Positions 35,146 through 43,897 of a stretch of 64,000 bases of DNA are shown piece after piece; position 1 is the stretch's first letter; every line of letters starts with the position of its first letter. Source of the stretch: Lactobacillus agrestimuris. GTDB taxonomy: Bacteria > Bacillota > Bacilli > Lactobacillales > Lactobacillaceae. Position numbers and translations under genes: made by a program. The DNA is taken from NCBI RefSeq assembly GCF_943193025.1, contig NZ_CALPCQ010000010.1, forward strand, positions 1 to 64,000, given 5' to 3'. A model generated the notes under the pieces. That model was not told where the DNA came from, ran no database searches, and saw only the letters and a program-made list of their open reading frames with translations.

Positions 35146-35239
35146 AAAACACGATTCTAAAAAAGCATCAAACTACCATCAAGTAGCTTAATGCTTCTTC
35201 AAAATTATATTTGATTTCTATCGACACCATTGACAAAGA
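35146..35239. mobile_element. Right end of an ISL3-type element
   Basis: The hairpin AAAAGCATCAAACTA ... TAGCTTAATGCTTC and the following TTATATTTGATTTCTATC closely repeat 29517-29598. It ends near TTGACAAAGA. Together with 34529 it frames an ISL3 remnant into which the IS66 piece is nested. Confidence 0.55.
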
Positions 35240-35317
35240 ATAAAAATATATAGACAAAACTATTTTTTCTAATAATGAAACTTAAACACCAATTGCAATA
35301 TTACTATACAGTAAAAA

Positions 35318-36274
35318 CTACATAAAATATTTTTCTTTTGGATAATTATACTCTATATTTTTACCGTTTAATAAATCAAAAAATTTCATAGCAAAGTACA
35401 AATCATGAATTGCAATTCCATAATTATATACTAAGATTCGTTGATCATTATTGGTTCTACCCTCTGCTTTGTTGTTTAAAACATCTGTAATGTTAGTAAC
35501 AGATTTAAATTCATTAAAATATTTAAATCCCTTAATTTGCTCAATTTCATCTGTAAAAACTTTATCAAAAAATACATCACAATTTTGAAATCCCATTGTA
35601 GAAATAGGTACAACGGTTACTCCCTTTTTAAAACATTCATTAGAAGCAAAATTTTCTGTTGCCTTAGTAACAGCTGAAATTACAACATCAGAGTTTGAAA
35701 TAACATCTTCATATGTATCACAAAATACAAATTTAACATTCTTTAAATAAGAAAATTTATTAGCAAATCTTTTTTCTTGATTATGATGCTTATAAAGCTT
35801 AACAGTATAATTTTTTTCTTTATCTAATTTAGCAACCAACGTTTTTAAAAAAACTGTCATAATGTTACCTAAACCAATTAGACCCAAAATTTTAGAATCT
35901 TTTTTAGAAAAAAGTTCAACAGAATGAGCAGCAACTACTCCAGTTCTAAGCGTAGTAATATATTCAGCATCCATAATCCCTTTAAGAATTCCAGTGTCAG
36001 CTTCATAAAGCATAATATCTCCCATCATTGATGAGCGATTTTCTTCTTTTTTTAAATTATGTCTACCAATCATCTTAACTATTGCAAGATTTTCTTTATC
36101 ATAAAGAACTGGCATAACATTATAATAATTATCATTTTCTTGTGTAATCCGTGATTTAGGTGGCATTTCAAAATCTGATTTATTCTTTAGAGCATAATCA
36201 ACCCAATTATACCAATCATTTGGATCGAAATTTGCTGCAAATTCTTTAATGGTTTCAAAATCTATAATTTTCAT
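35318..36274 (-). CDS. Ornithine cyclodeaminase/mu-crystallin family enzyme
   Basis: 318 residues with the Rossmann NAD(P) site KILGLIGLGNIMTVF (near 130) and the family's RTGVVAAHSVELF (near 108). The N-terminal part has MPPKSRITQ and VKMIGRHN, in the positions of the substrate-binding K/R of the family. Members are ornithine cyclodeaminases, alanine or opine-type dehydrogenases and ketimine reductases; the exact reaction cannot be told. It is the last gene of the EPS cluster, 8 bases after the APC permease, and belongs with the LicD module. It probably makes or modifies the amine or amino acid to be attached. Confidence 0.78.
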   Translation of the reverse strand: MKIIDFETIKEFAANFDPNDWYNWVDYALKNKSDFEMPPKSRITQENDNYYNVMPVLYDKENLAIVKMIGRHNLKKEENRSSMMGDIMLYEADTGILKGIMDAEYITTLRTGVVAAHSVELFSKKDSKILGLIGLGNIMTVFLKTLVAKLDKEKNYTVKLYKHHNQEKRFANKFSYLKNVKFVFCDTYEDVISNSDVVISAVTKATENFASNECFKKGVTVVPISTMGFQNCDVFFDKVFTDEIEQIKGFKYFNEFKSVTNITDVLNNKAEGRTNNDQRILVYNYGIAIHDLYFAMKFFDLLNGKNIEYNYPKEKYFM

Positions 36275-36282
36275 TTTTTCCT

Positions 36283-37770
36283 CTATCTATTAAACAAAAT
36301 TGGTAATAAATAAATTGATAATGCAAAAATTGAAACTATTATAGTTATATATTTCCAAATAGCATATTCATGATCAATTTTTACCTTTTCTTTCTTAGTA
36401 GGTTCAGCTATTTGATCCACTTGTTCGGCCACTTGATCTAAATCAACTATATTATTATTCTTCTTAATAAAAATAGCATAAATAATTGATAATATGATAA
36501 TAATTACGGCCGTCGTTAAAGCAATTTGATCAGCAAATATCAACATTACAAGATAAGTAATAACCGTGACAACAACACCCACCATAGCCATTGGAGCCTT
36601 GTACGGGCGTTTCATTTTTGGATATTTTTTTCGCAATCCAACAAATGCCAAACATCCTATGATATAACAAATTGCTAAAGAAACAAATGAAACTGAAGCA
36701 ATATAATTAATTGATCCAGTCAATATCAAAATAATGTTAATAATTCCCACAGTAATAACAGCAATATACGGTGTTTTATATCTTGGATGAATCTTTTCCA
36801 TAAATTTAGGTAAAGCATTATCTTTTGCCATTGCATAAATGTAACGTGCAGGTGCTGCAATGCCTGGATTTATTGTAGATAGATCCCCACCAAAAGCAAT
36901 TCCTATACAGAGAAGAATAAGTGGAAAGCCCGTCATTCCTATAATTTTTAATCCATCAGCATAAGGAGCAGTTGCCGTTGATAAAAATCCATAATATTTA
37001 TGGGAAACTAAACCAACTAAAAACCATTGAAACAATGCATTAACTGCAAAAACTAGAAAAACAGAAATTTTTAATGCCCTTGGTAAAGTATATTGTGGAT
37101 ATTTTGTTTCCGAACCCATTGACACACAAGTTTCAAAACCTGTATAACACCACCAAACTAAACCAAAAATATACATCAACTCTTTAAATGGTGGAAATGA
37201 ATTCATTTCCAAGCCACCGAAATAACTAAGATGAATTCTAGGAATCATATAAAGAAACCAAAGAATTGAACATCCCCAGAAAAAGAAAACGAATGCCGTT
37301 TGTGCTTTTCCTGACATTTCAATTCCCCGATAATTTAATATCAAAAAGGCAATAATTAATAAAACTGCTATTACTCTAGAATCAATTTGGGTGGCCCAAC
37401 TAAATCCAAATTGTTCAAGTAATATCTTAAAATAATTAGCAAATGACAGAGTTTCCCCTGATCCAATAGCAACAACCGAAACAATGTATTGCCACCCGGC
37501 TATATTGGCCCACATTCTATTAAGTCCATATTTAGCATAATTATATGTACCACCTGCTACTGGAATCATCGCCGACATTTCACCATAAAGCAAACACGGC
37601 CAAATAGATATTAATAATGCTCCAAAAGTAAATACAATAATCCATGGCCCAACTTTGCCAATTTGGGCCGAACCGGTTGTAAAAAGCCCTACACCTACAA
37701 CTGTTCCAATTGTCATACTAATAGATTCTTTTAAACCTAATACACGAACAACTTGATTATCTTTTTCCAT
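36283..37770 (-). CDS. APC-superfamily amino acid/amine permease
   Basis: 495 residues with 12 predicted helices, plus a charged cytoplasmic linker between about 425 and 460 and an extra hydrophobic segment at the C-terminus. The helix I motif TIGTVVGVGLFTTG and the CYTGFETCVSMGSET segment are typical of APC transporters. It lies between the nucleotidyltransferase-kinase fusion and the cyclodeaminase-like gene. In classical lic clusters a LicB choline permease fills this role, so this permease probably imports the compound to be phosphorylated. The substrate is unknown. Confidence 0.85.
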   Translation of the reverse strand: MEKDNQVVRVLGLKESISMTIGTVVGVGLFTTGSAQIGKVGPWIIVFTFGALLISIWPCLLYGEMSAMIPVAGGTYNYAKYGLNRMWANIAGWQYIVSVVAIGSGETLSFANYFKILLEQFGFSWATQIDSRVIAVLLIIAFLILNYRGIEMSGKAQTAFVFFFWGCSILWFLYMIPRIHLSYFGGLEMNSFPPFKELMYIFGLVWWCYTGFETCVSMGSETKYPQYTLPRALKISVFLVFAVNALFQWFLVGLVSHKYYGFLSTATAPYADGLKIIGMTGFPLILLCIGIAFGGDLSTINPGIAAPARYIYAMAKDNALPKFMEKIHPRYKTPYIAVITVGIINIILILTGSINYIASVSFVSLAICYIIGCLAFVGLRKKYPKMKRPYKAPMAMVGVVVTVITYLVMLIFADQIALTTAVIIIILSIIYAIFIKKNNNIVDLDQVAEQVDQIAEPTKKEKVKIDHEYAIWKYITIIVSIFALSIYLLPILFNR

Positions 37771-37781
37771 TCTAATACTTT

Positions 37782-39545
37782 CTATAAATGATATCTATTA
37801 ATTACGTATGTTGAATACTTTTCAGCCATTTTTTTCCAATTATAAAGTGATTCCCCCATATTGGCTCCACATGATTCACGATAAACGGCCCAAACGAACC
37901 AATAATAAGCAATAATGGCAACATAAGCTAAATAGTGAAATTCTTTTTCTTCACTATATTCATCACCTAAATACTCTTTAATGAACCTAATGGCATCTTC
38001 AAAATCGTACATCGCATCAACAATATAGTATCCAACATCAATTCCTGGATCAGAATAACCTGCATATTCCCAGTCAATTAGTAAAACATGATCATTAGGT
38101 TCAACCATCCAATTATGACAATAAGTATCACCATGACAAAAACATTTTTTAACACTATCTAGAAGAGTTCGTTTATATAATTTATAAACCTTTTCTTTTA
38201 AAGTCTTATTCTTACTAAATACTTTAGAATCTTTATCTTCTATCAATTTTTCCATGGTTTCAGCATCTTCCCATGGCTTCATTCCATAATCCACTTTCAC
38301 ATCAGCCGAATGTAATCTTCTTAAAACTGGAATAATCTTTTTACTATCTTCAAAGTCATTATATTTTGGCTCTCTAAATTCTGGAATATAACGAGATATT
38401 TTCCATCCTTCAGTAGAGTCCATATAGATGTAAGTCGGATCCACATCAAATTTCTTCGCTATTAGCAATGACTCTTTTTCATTTTTACGATTAACCACCT
38501 TCTCTGTACCAGTTCCTGGATGACGATAAACATAGTCTTCTCCATGAACTCTGAAAACAAAAGAGGTGTTGGTCATCCCTTCTTTTATAGGTCTAAAGTC
38601 AACGATGTCTTCTTCTTCACATCTAAATATTAATTTTATATTACGTAAAATTTGACTATTAGCATGTCCTACAAATTTTTGATCAAAATCTCTTAATTGA
38701 TCAAAATAATCAAATTCAAAAATAGTATTTACAGGATATTCTTTAAAGTAATAATTTGGAAAATTATTTAGATTATCTTTAACTAGCCATTCCCAAAATT
38801 GATTATTATACTTCCCTACTTTTTGATCCGATTCTGCAATTTTTATAAATTTTTGAGAAAATTCATTAGTCCAAAATGTATGTCCTAAAAGGATATCCCC
38901 ACTTGACATAGATTTCTTCATATCAATAATTTTATCTTCATTATCAGTAATTGCATACATTTCATCGGCCTGAGAATCTGATTCATAACCTGCATAAAAT
39001 GAATTATATTCAAATTTATTAAAAGGATTATTTATAAAGTATTGATCACAAGGACAAATATAAGTATTACTAAGTTCATTTTTGGCCAAATATAAACTTT
39101 CAATGTTATTTTTAATATTGTATTGATCATTAATGATTAATTTAACATCATATTTATCTTTAAGATAATAAAACATCTCTTTCTTATAGCCTAAAACAAC
39201 TGTAATATTAGTGATTTCTGCCTCTTTAAGTTGTTTTATTTCTCTTTCGATAAGCCTCTGTCCTCGTACTTCAAACAATCCTTTCGGATATTCTAGTGAA
39301 ATAGGAATAAGTCTTGTTGCAGCACCGGCGGCCATAATCACTGCATTTGTTACCTTATAAGGTTGTAGTTTATTTATTCCTTCATCGGTTATCTTATTAT
39401 TTCTAATTAGACCTTTAGTAATGCAGTTTTGAACTAACTTTTTATTATTTAATACACGTTGAGTTTGCTTATCTAATAAAATAGAAGATCTATTATGCGA
39501 CTTATTATAAAAATAATTTAATAGCTTAAATTCATTAATATCCAT
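37782..39545 (-). CDS. Nucleotidyltransferase-kinase fusion (LicC-LicA-like) with winged helix
   Basis: 587 residues, three parts. Residues ~1-65 form a short winged-helix-like region. Residues ~68-290 are a sugar-nucleotidyltransferase-type domain (VIMAAGAATRLIPISLEYPK), as in LicC, the CTP:phosphocholine cytidylyltransferase. Residues ~310-580 are a choline/ethanolamine kinase-like domain: EGMTNTSFVFRVHGEDYVYR, then CHGDTYCHNWMV and LLIDWEYAGYSDPGID with catalytic Asp and metal-binding motifs. The fusion would phosphorylate a small alcohol and activate it as a CDP derivative. ATG 39545 is chosen, with GGAG 7 bases upstream; a TTG frame start at 39557 overlaps that site. Confidence 0.85.
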   Translation of the reverse strand: MDINEFKLLNYFYNKSHNRSSILLDKQTQRVLNNKKLVQNCITKGLIRNNKITDEGINKLQPYKVTNAVIMAAGAATRLIPISLEYPKGLFEVRGQRLIEREIKQLKEAEITNITVVLGYKKEMFYYLKDKYDVKLIINDQYNIKNNIESLYLAKNELSNTYICPCDQYFINNPFNKFEYNSFYAGYESDSQADEMYAITDNEDKIIDMKKSMSSGDILLGHTFWTNEFSQKFIKIAESDQKVGKYNNQFWEWLVKDNLNNFPNYYFKEYPVNTIFEFDYFDQLRDFDQKFVGHANSQILRNIKLIFRCEEEDIVDFRPIKEGMTNTSFVFRVHGEDYVYRHPGTGTEKVVNRKNEKESLLIAKKFDVDPTYIYMDSTEGWKISRYIPEFREPKYNDFEDSKKIIPVLRRLHSADVKVDYGMKPWEDAETMEKLIEDKDSKVFSKNKTLKEKVYKLYKRTLLDSVKKCFCHGDTYCHNWMVEPNDHVLLIDWEYAGYSDPGIDVGYYIVDAMYDFEDAIRFIKEYLGDEYSEEKEFHYLAYVAIIAYYWFVWAVYRESCGANMGESLYNWKKMAEKYSTYVINRYHL

Positions 39546-39560
39546 ATGTTTCTCCAATAA

Positions 39561-39590
39561 AAAAGCTACAACAACCTGTAGCTTTTTTCT
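39561..39590 (-). terminator. Terminator/attenuator inside the EPS operon
   Basis: AAAAGCTACA pairs with TGTAGCTTTT (10 bp, 7-base loop) followed by T on the minus strand. It lies exactly between the stand-alone nucleotidyltransferase gene and the ribosome site of the fusion gene, so it can limit expression of the last three genes. Confidence 0.75.
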
Positions 39591-40500
39591 ATTTATCTAT
39601 ATAACTAGAATCTAACTGCGCAAGCTCATAATAATTATCAATTTCCATTATATCAGACTTACTACATGGTCTAATTTCGACCTGATAATCTTTAAAATTC
39701 AATTGTAATGGAACCTGCTCCCAAAAGATATCTTTACCATTTTCAGTATTAAAGAATCTTGCCCAATCTCTATTTAACTTTTTACAATCCTCAGGAGTCC
39801 AATAAGAAATACCATAGTAATTCCAACAATAAGTATTTCCTTTTTGATAATTTCTTATATAACCATTATCATCCATTTTAAAGCTCCAGTCGTCAGTTTC
39901 TAATGACCAAGAACCTAAAATATTACTTGCATATTGATACTTAGTAATGATATCTGGATTAGTAATGTAAAGATCAGCTTCACATAAATATGCTCCACCT
40001 ATAAAACTATTTTTTAATAAAATTGCTGAAGAAATATTATTGTATTTATCGTAATTATTATTATCAATAAACTTAATAAATGGATATTTTTTTAACAAAT
40101 CATCAAATTTTTCTTTTTTATAACCTCTAACAATAGTTATATCTTTAATATCTACGGCAACTAATGCATCTAATAAGGTTTCAATAATTCTCTTACCATT
40201 TACTGTAACCATAGGCTTGGGCTTATCATTAGTAGCCGGCATCATACGTGAACCAAAACCTGCTGCTAAAATTACGGCTTTCGTTACTCTATAGGGTTCA
40301 AGAGACAATAATCCTTTACTACTTATTTCTAAATAATCATCTTTTTTATTTATTAGTCCATCTTTTATCATCTCAGAAATATCTTTAGTAATTTCTGTAT
40401 TTGAAATAGTCAATGTATCTGATAACTGTCTATGAGTATATGCGCCTGCTCCATATTTTTCTAAAAATCTAAGTACTTCAAATTTATATTTAGTTAACAT
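39589..40500 (-). CDS. LicC-like nucleotidyltransferase with N-terminal winged helix
   Basis: 303 residues. Residues ~1-65 are a winged helix (YTHRQLSDTLTISNTEITKD), and ~72-295 a nucleotidyltransferase domain with signature AVILAAGFGSRMMPATNDKP (about 75). It is a paralogue of the first half of the downstream fusion; both share the same winged-helix-plus-transferase order. It would activate a phosphorylated headgroup with CTP. Having two copies suggests two different headgroups or a division of labour. GGGGAT precedes the ATG. Confidence 0.85.
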   Translation of the reverse strand: MLTKYKFEVLRFLEKYGAGAYTHRQLSDTLTISNTEITKDISEMIKDGLINKKDDYLEISSKGLLSLEPYRVTKAVILAAGFGSRMMPATNDKPKPMVTVNGKRIIETLLDALVAVDIKDITIVRGYKKEKFDDLLKKYPFIKFIDNNNYDKYNNISSAILLKNSFIGGAYLCEADLYITNPDIITKYQYASNILGSWSLETDDWSFKMDDNGYIRNYQKGNTYCWNYYGISYWTPEDCKKLNRDWARFFNTENGKDIFWEQVPLQLNFKDYQVEIRPCSKSDIMEIDNYYELAQLDSSYIDK

Positions 40501-40578
40501 ATTTTATCCCCAAATAATCAGTAAAGCATGCAGTTCACAATATTTATTGATCAACACAACAGTAACTATCCACAATTT

Positions 40579-41412
40579 TTAGTTAACAGTTTTTTTGTAT
40601 AAGTCAAAGCCATGTTTATTAATTCGTTCCTCAACAGGTGGTAATTTTCTCCAATCACCATATTCGATTGTTAAATATTTATCATAATTCTTAATAACCT
40701 TAAATTTATGACCTTCAAAATCAGCATCAACATAGTGATTAAACCAATTACGAGGAAATACCTTTTTAGCGGCTTTATCATAATTAGCACCAATAGAGAA
40801 ACCAATTGTATCGCTTACAACATCCGTATTCAAAGTATTTAACTTTTCAATCTTATTCACTAAATTATTTCGTAAACTATTTCGATTAGCGTATAAAATA
40901 CTTCTAAATATCTTATGCAATTTAGAATCTTGATTCTTTATTCTATTTCCAGCAAACAATAATCTTAAATTTAAATCAACCTTTTTTAAATACTTAATAT
41001 ATTTATTTTGATTAACTGGAACACTATTTATTGGAAAAATATCTACCCAACTTCCGCCACTATCTTTCATGAACTTAAAATTTGCAACAGTTGTATTATC
41101 TTCTAACTTTAAATATGGATATATATAATTTTCCTCATTATTTTTTTCTTCTGAATACCCATGTAGTATAAAACGACCATTTTTATTAATTTCATCACCT
41201 AATGAAATTAACTTTTTATAATCAACATATGGCATAGCAACGTCAATGTCATCGTCCCATGGAATAAATCCTTTATGCCGTATAGCACCCAATAAAGACC
41301 CAGCATGGAGAGTATACTTTAAATTGTACTTTCTACAAATTTGATCAAAATATACTAATGTTTCAAGTAAAGCTTCTTTTATTTCTATATCATTTAATTT
41401 TTTTAGTGCCAT
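40579..41412 (-). CDS. LicD-family phosphotransferase
   Basis: 277 residues. The LicD hallmark is complete: KYTLHAGSLLGAIRHKGFIP and then WDDDIDVAMP (about 33-62), whose aspartates bind metal. LicD enzymes move phosphocholine or related phospho-groups from CDP donors to glycans. Here the acceptor would be the EPS repeat unit. The ATG at 41412 has AGGA 7 bases upstream and is preferred over 41418. It is the first gene of the decoration module, followed by two nucleotidyltransferases, a kinase, a permease and an oxidoreductase-like enzyme. Confidence 0.88.
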   Translation of the reverse strand: MALKKLNDIEIKEALLETLVYFDQICRKYNLKYTLHAGSLLGAIRHKGFIPWDDDIDVAMPYVDYKKLISLGDEINKNGRFILHGYSEEKNNEENYIYPYLKLEDNTTVANFKFMKDSGGSWVDIFPINSVPVNQNKYIKYLKKVDLNLRLLFAGNRIKNQDSKLHKIFRSILYANRNSLRNNLVNKIEKLNTLNTDVVSDTIGFSIGANYDKAAKKVFPRNWFNHYVDADFEGHKFKVIKNYDKYLTIEYGDWRKLPPVEERINKHGFDLYKKTVN

Positions 41413-41421
41413 TTGCATATC

Positions 41422-42438
41422 CTAATCTCTTTTCATAACCTGCGTTTTAAACAAACCTACAATTTCTCGACGTATTAAATCAATAATTGTAGCAACTATA
41501 TAAATAATAATTGCTATCAGAATCTCGTATATAATAATATATGAGCTATTTTCATATTGCTGTGCTCTAATTATTTTTCCCCACAAAATTGGAAAAAATA
41601 CTGTTTGACAATGAATCAAATAAACAGCAAAAGTCGAAGCGGCAATTGTATTTATAAACTTACTATGTTTTATATCTATATTCTTAAAAATTAAAAATAA
41701 TGATATGCCCGCTATCGCCTCTAATGGACTAGATGTAGTTAAGAATGCACTCCATGATTTTGGCCTAATAATATCTAATATGGTTATAGATAAAATCATT
41801 AAAATTACGGATAAAATAAAAGTTAATATATAATATTTCATATTTGCTTTAGAAAAATCTTCTTTATATTTTTTTATATAACCACCTATAAAATAAATAT
41901 ACAAAAGATTAAATATAGAATTATTGTTAGTGACTACCGTTATATTTTTTAAATATGGTAATAAGGATAACATCACAAATAATATTATAATAAAGATATT
42001 GTATTCTTTTTTATTCATTTCTCTAATAAGTTTATTAGAAAATGGTATTAATATATACATACCGATATATGCTGAAACATACCAATAATTCCCTGTTAAA
42101 ACTGGTAGGAAAGATTTTAAACTAAACTTAAAATTTAGTGGTGCGGTATTAGTAAAGACTAAAATTAAATAAATAGCTATTGAATAAAATAAAGTTAGTC
42201 CCCATATATTTTTTAATGCTCTTCTTTTAAAATTAGATGTACTTAGAAAATAAGCAGATATTAATGTAAAAGCCCATACTCCCATTTCTCCGCCAATCCA
42301 TAAAGATTGAATAGATACTTTATGTGCCAATGGCATCGTTGAATATGAAAATTTGGTTTGCCAAGTAGTATGCCCTAAAACAATCAAAAACATACTGACT
42401 ATTCTTAATAACTCCAAATTTGATAATCTTTTTTTCAT
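41422..42438 (-). CDS. Acyltransferase family 3 membrane protein (O-acetyltransferase)
   Basis: 338 residues with about ten membrane helices. The N-terminal SNLELLRIVSMFLIVLGHTT holds the catalytic arginine and histidine motif (R-x10-H) of the OafA/NodX/WecH group. These enzymes add acetyl or succinyl groups to sugars at the membrane. Placed between Wzx and LicD in the EPS operon, it probably decorates the repeat unit. Confidence 0.85.
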   Translation of the reverse strand: MKKRLSNLELLRIVSMFLIVLGHTTWQTKFSYSTMPLAHKVSIQSLWIGGEMGVWAFTLISAYFLSTSNFKRRALKNIWGLTLFYSIAIYLILVFTNTAPLNFKFSLKSFLPVLTGNYWYVSAYIGMYILIPFSNKLIREMNKKEYNIFIIILFVMLSLLPYLKNITVVTNNNSIFNLLYIYFIGGYIKKYKEDFSKANMKYYILTFILSVILMILSITILDIIRPKSWSAFLTTSSPLEAIAGISLFLIFKNIDIKHSKFINTIAASTFAVYLIHCQTVFFPILWGKIIRAQQYENSSYIIIYEILIAIIIYIVATIIDLIRREIVGLFKTQVMKRD

Positions 42439-42461
42439 TTAAAAACTCCAAAAATATAAAT

Positions 42462-43892
42462 TTAATTCTTTGCTAGCTTTGAGATTAATAAATCCTTAAA
42501 TTGCTTAACTATAGGAGTTCGTAATAATATAAGTAAAAATACATAAACAATAATACCTACAAAAATTTCTAGTAACATCATTAACCATGATTCTTTTAAA
42601 TATCTATTCATCCAGAAGACTACTATAAACATAAGTAATCCTGAAATAAAATATTTCCAAGAACCTTGAAATAATAATTTATAACTTAATGAATGTCTCA
42701 CAACCCATAATTGATACAAAGTTACAGCACATTCAGAAATAACAGTAGACCACATCGCTCCATTAAGTCCCCAAAGCTGAATTAAAGGTACATTTAAAAT
42801 AATATTCACAAAAGCACCCACTGTTACTGATACAGTAAATTGCTTTACTCTATTGAGTGGAAGTAAATACTGAACTCCGATGACATTACTCCAAGCAATC
42901 ATAAGTATAACAATTGCTTCAATCATCATTGCCTTACCCACCGGTTCATACCCTGGCCCATAATACATTGGAGCCAAAGTTAAAGATATTGCTGCAACTC
43001 CAAACATCATTGGATACGCAATCGCAGAAACAAAGTCAAACGATTTATAAAGCATAGCATTAACTTGTTTCATACTTCCTTTGGACACTGCATTAGCAAC
43101 ATGAGGAAGCATAACTGTTCCTGTAGCTGTCACTAAGGCCAAAATCAATTTAACTAAATTATCAGAATATTGATAATAACCAGATGCAGTTTCACTAACC
43201 ATGCCGCCAAGCATAGTCTTATTTAATTGCACATATACTTGGGTAGCAATTTGTGGAATAAATAATTCAATCATTGGTAAAAAATGGGGCCAGGGATTTA
43301 ACGACTTAATATTAATTTTAGGTAAATCTCTTCTAACATTAGGCCATAAGGTTAAATTACCTAATAATGTTGAAACAGCTAAAACTATAATGTATAAAGT
43401 TACATCATTAGGATTTTTAACAAGTAGAAAAATAGCAATCATTGAAACTATCTTTACAAAAGAATTCTTTAGAACTGTAACTTTAAAGTCTTCAATTCCC
43501 TCATAAAACCAAGAAATGTCAAAGGCAACTGCAATTAAATTAATTGATTGTGCCCACATGTAATTTGACTGACGAGTATAAAAAATCATGAAAACTTCAA
43601 ATGCAATACATGCAATTAATGTCATGATCGTTTTAACAATTTGGATTTCCCAAAATGTTTTTGCCATCTTTTTACTATTTTCTCGTACATAAGCTATTTG
43701 TCGATTACCATAATATCCTATACCCATATTAGCAATTAGTATAAAATAATTAATTATAGAATTAGTAAATGCATTTGCACCTACACCTTCTGGACGTAAA
43801 ACACGACTAACATATGCAGAAGTAATAAGCGGAACAATAATTGCAAGAATTTGATATTCTACATTATAAAGATAGTTTTTTATAACCTTCAT
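42462..43892 (-). CDS. wzx: Wzx-type polysaccharide flippase
   Basis: 476 residues with about 12-14 helices of the MATE-like polysaccharide transport fold. It begins NYLYNVEYQILAIIVPLITS, typical of Firmicute Wzx (EpsI/CpsJ-like) flippases. It moves the undecaprenyl-linked repeat unit across the membrane before Wzy polymerisation. It follows glf by 5 bases and the sequence is complete. Confidence 0.9.
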   Translation of the reverse strand: MKVIKNYLYNVEYQILAIIVPLITSAYVSRVLRPEGVGANAFTNSIINYFILIANMGIGYYGNRQIAYVRENSKKMAKTFWEIQIVKTIMTLIACIAFEVFMIFYTRQSNYMWAQSINLIAVAFDISWFYEGIEDFKVTVLKNSFVKIVSMIAIFLLVKNPNDVTLYIIVLAVSTLLGNLTLWPNVRRDLPKINIKSLNPWPHFLPMIELFIPQIATQVYVQLNKTMLGGMVSETASGYYQYSDNLVKLILALVTATGTVMLPHVANAVSKGSMKQVNAMLYKSFDFVSAIAYPMMFGVAAISLTLAPMYYGPGYEPVGKAMMIEAIVILMIAWSNVIGVQYLLPLNRVKQFTVSVTVGAFVNIILNVPLIQLWGLNGAMWSTVISECAVTLYQLWVVRHSLSYKLLFQGSWKYFISGLLMFIVVFWMNRYLKESWLMMLLEIFVGIIVYVFLLILLRTPIVKQFKDLLISKLAKN

Positions 43893-43897
43893 TAGGC

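Noticed and set aside
34529-35239. Intact mobile element
   Set aside because: Only ends and a frameshifted tnpB remain; no complete transposase can be read on either strand.
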